Of a DNA stretch of 34,107 nucleotides, positions 32,494 to 34,107 are shown in pieces (the stretch's first letter is position 1; every line of letters starts with the position of its first letter). The notes beneath the pieces were generated by a model. It had not been told where the DNA came from. It searched no databases and was given only the letters and a program-made list of their open reading frames with translations. The translations under genes were made by a program, and so were the position numbers. Source of the DNA: Desulfobacteraceae bacterium 4572_35.2 (GTDB taxonomy: Bacteria > Desulfobacterota > Desulfuromonadia > Desulfuromonadales > Desulfuromonadaceae); assembly GCA_002084665.1 (NCBI GenBank), contig NBLY01000041.1, forward strand, positions 1 to 34,107. The letters are read 5' to 3'.

Positions 32494-33579
32494 ATGAGTC
32501 TAATTAATCAGATGTTGAAAGATTTAGACGCTCGTAAGCAGCAGGGAGCAAGCCACGCTGCACAGGAGGCGGAGATTGTTGTTTGTCACCCGCCGCAACG
32601 TTCTCGCTTTCGAACCGTTGCTGTGTTGGTTGCTGTGACCTCTCTATGTGTTGGTGGTTGGTGGTGGTTTTCTAGTCAGGCGACTGTAGTGATACCGCCG
32701 GCTTCACTGCAAACTCAGCAACAGCAGAAGGTTGAATCAGTTGCGCTTATTGAAGCTGTGCCATCAACAGAGACGGTTGTTGCTCCGGTTGAATTCTCCG
32801 CAGCTCAACAGCTTTCTGAGCCAGTAGTGGTTCCAGTGTTAGCGAAAAGTAGTGGGTCGCCGCTAAACGTCGCTGTTGTAAATTTACCTGTTGAGCGGCT
32901 GAGTGAGGCTGATGCGGAAGGTGAGCTGCAACTATCCGCCGTGAACTTAACAGCCAGACCGTCAATTCCGTCAGCACGGCTGGTGATCGAACCACCGAAT
33001 TTAGCCGAGCAAGCACAACAGCTACGCCGTGAAGGTCGTGCTTTTATTCACCAGCAACAGTACCATTCTGGCGCACAATTGCTTAATCAAGCACTTGAAC
33101 TTGATCATGGCAGTGCCCAGCAATGGCAAGAACTTGTTCGAGCATGTGTTCAAGCTGGCGATCTTTCATCTGCTATGGATGCAGTAATACGCGGTTGTGA
33201 GGCGTATTCAAACGATGTCGGTTTACGTGTTTATCGTGCACGACTTATTGTAGAAACAGGTGATTATCATTCAGCTCTGACCGTGCTACAAACGGGCGCG
33301 ACACCTAGTGTTGGCGCATCGAGCGATTATTACGCTTTGTTGGCGAGCGTTCTGCAGCAGCTCAGTCAATTTACTGAAGCGGCGGCACAGTATGCGCTAC
33401 TGACAACGACATACCCTCAGCGAGGAGATTGGTGGATTGGTCGTGCTGTTTGTGCCGACCAACTCGGCTTAGCGCAACACGCCATAACGTACTATCAACA
33501 GGCAATAAGATGTCAGCAGCTTAATCCTCAGCTTAAACAATTTGCCGTGCAGCAATTAACGCGTCTGGGTAAAGGGTAA
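32494..33579 (+). CDS. mshN: MshN, TPR-containing pilus assembly protein
   Basis: The 361-residue protein starts MSLINQMLKDLDARK, the classical MshN/GspB-type N-terminus, and has a membrane segment (TVAVLVAVTSLCVGGWWWF, about 40-58). A proline/valine/glutamine-rich linker follows, then TPR-like repeats from about residue 170 to the end (REGRAFIHQQQYHSGAQLLN, YYALLASVLQQLSQFTEAAA, ITYYQQAIRC). TPRs probably contact MshM, MshL or peptidoglycan. The start is chosen by family match; the ribosome site is weak. Confidence 0.88.
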   Translation: MSLINQMLKDLDARKQQGASHAAQEAEIVVCHPPQRSRFRTVAVLVAVTSLCVGGWWWFSSQATVVIPPASLQTQQQQKVESVALIEAVPSTETVVAPVEFSAAQQLSEPVVVPVLAKSSGSPLNVAVVNLPVERLSEADAEGELQLSAVNLTARPSIPSARLVIEPPNLAEQAQQLRREGRAFIHQQQYHSGAQLLNQALELDHGSAQQWQELVRACVQAGDLSSAMDAVIRGCEAYSNDVGLRVYRARLIVETGDYHSALTVLQTGATPSVGASSDYYALLASVLQQLSQFTEAAAQYALLTTTYPQRGDWWIGRAVCADQLGLAQHAITYYQQAIRCQQLNPQLKQFAVQQLTRLGKG

Positions 33580-33583
33580 ACTT

Positions 33584-34107
33584 ATGACACTACGTAAAAA
33601 AATACGCATTGGTGACCTACTTGTATCTGAGGGGATTATCATTGAAGACCAGTTGATGCATGCGCTAAAGGTGCAAAAATCAACGGGTGGCAAACTCGGT
33701 CACACCCTGATTGAGCTCGGTTATCTTACTGAAGATCAGATGTTAGAGTTTTTATCAAAACAGTTGCAAATTTCGCTGGTTGATCTGCGCCATTTTAAGT
33801 TTGATTCGCAATACGTTAAGTTGATTCCCGAAACACTGGCTCGCCGTTTTCGTGTCATTGTGCTAACGCGTGAAGCTGGTGGTGTTTTAATTGGCATGGC
33901 TGACCCCACCGATATCTTTGCTCAAGATAAGTTAGAAGCGCTGATTGGCGAAACGATTGTCCCTGCCGTTGTGCGCGAGTCAGACCTGCTGCGTTCCCTC
34001 GATAATGTCTACCGTCGTACCGATGAGATCGAAAATATTGCCGAAGAACTTGGTGAAGAGCTAGCCCAAACAGATTTCAATTTAGCGGAGCTATTGCCAG
34101 ATAGCCA
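33584..34107 (+). CDS. mshE: MshE pilus extension ATPase, N-terminal part (cut by window end)
   Basis: Only 174 codons are in the window. The protein begins with two consecutive MshEN motifs that bind cyclic-di-GMP: RIGDLLVSEGIIIEDQLMHA (8-27, ending at Q31) and KLGHTLIELGYLTEDQMLEF (37-56, ending at Q60). The next segment (LISLVDLR-type, then GVLIGMADPTDIFAQDKLEA) is the usual GspE/PilB N-terminal domain. The ATPase domain lies beyond the window. The presence of both MshEN motifs indicates that pilus extension would respond to c-di-GMP. It follows mshN by four bases. Confidence 0.92.
   Translation, partial: MTLRKKIRIGDLLVSEGIIIEDQLMHALKVQKSTGGKLGHTLIELGYLTEDQMLEFLSKQLQISLVDLRHFKFDSQYVKLIPETLARRFRVIVLTREAGGVLIGMADPTDIFAQDKLEALIGETIVPAVVRESDLLRSLDNVYRRTDEIENIAEELGEELAQTDFNLAELLPDS

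Overview
The window looks like chromosomal DNA of a marine, anaerobic, cytochrome-rich Desulfuromonadales-type bacterium (Desulfobacterota). This is inferred from a System II cytochrome c maturation pair (CcsA/ResB), a periplasmic triheme c7-type cytochrome, an ADP-forming acyl-CoA ligase, a single large glutamate synthase subunit, and an MSHA/type IV pilus operon. No rRNA, tRNA or CRISPR array was seen.

Layout. 1-941 is a broken REP-associated (RAYT/IS200-like) transposase element bounded by a perfect 21-bp inverted repeat. 1014-2691 (-) holds resB (frameshifted) and a ccsA-like gene. 2910-4962 (-) is a disrupted ADP-forming acyl-CoA ligase and 5098-6028 (-) a disrupted M24 Xaa-Pro-type peptidase. 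6444-8762 (+) carries an intact membrane diguanylate cyclase overlapping a broken GGDEF-EAL gene. 8826-10838 (+) is an ArsR regulator, a membrane permease and a small CxxC thioredoxin-like protein. 11028-16875 (-) is an XRE-cupin regulator, elbB and gltB. 17198-17533 (+) is the triheme cytochrome. 17779-20757 (+) carries a HAD phosphatase, a small conserved-looking protein, an RluD-type pseudouridine synthase and PgeF/YfiH. 20890-23520 (-) is trkA-trkH (K+ uptake). 23736-25015 (+) is an HNH nuclease and a radical SAM protein. 25466-27317 (+) is a UvrD/PcrA-like helicase lacking its Walker A end. 27357 to the window end (+) is the msh pilus operon (mshI, a PilN-like gene, mshJ, K, L, M, N, E), cut by the window edge inside mshE.

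The most striking property is not one gene but a repeated type of lesion. Many otherwise well-conserved genes lack an internal piece, with sequence on both sides of the gap still well preserved: the transposase (also two tandem duplications), resB, the acyl-CoA ligase, the M24 peptidase (twice), the GGDEF-EAL protein (twice), trkH (in frame, removing the fourth pore loop), uvrD (5' end and near the 3' end) and mshI. Intact neighbours (gltB, trkA, rluD, pgeF, mshL) show that decay is patchy. There is also a 45-bp tandem duplication between the cupin regulator and the cytochrome, and a ~110-140 bp palindromic dispersed repeat in two inverted copies (17617-17755 and 25306-25413). Either this genome has a high rate of small deletions and duplications, or the assembly is faulty; read mapping would decide.

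Functionally, cyclic-di-GMP is a possible link between the GGDEF genes and the MshE ATPase, which begins with two clear MshEN c-di-GMP-binding motifs. I do not see a convincing wholly new defence or biosynthetic system. The best leads are the indel pattern, the inverted repeat family next to gene 5' ends, the duplicated TTGTATACAA palindromes, and the ArsR-permease-thioredoxin cassette of unknown substrate.
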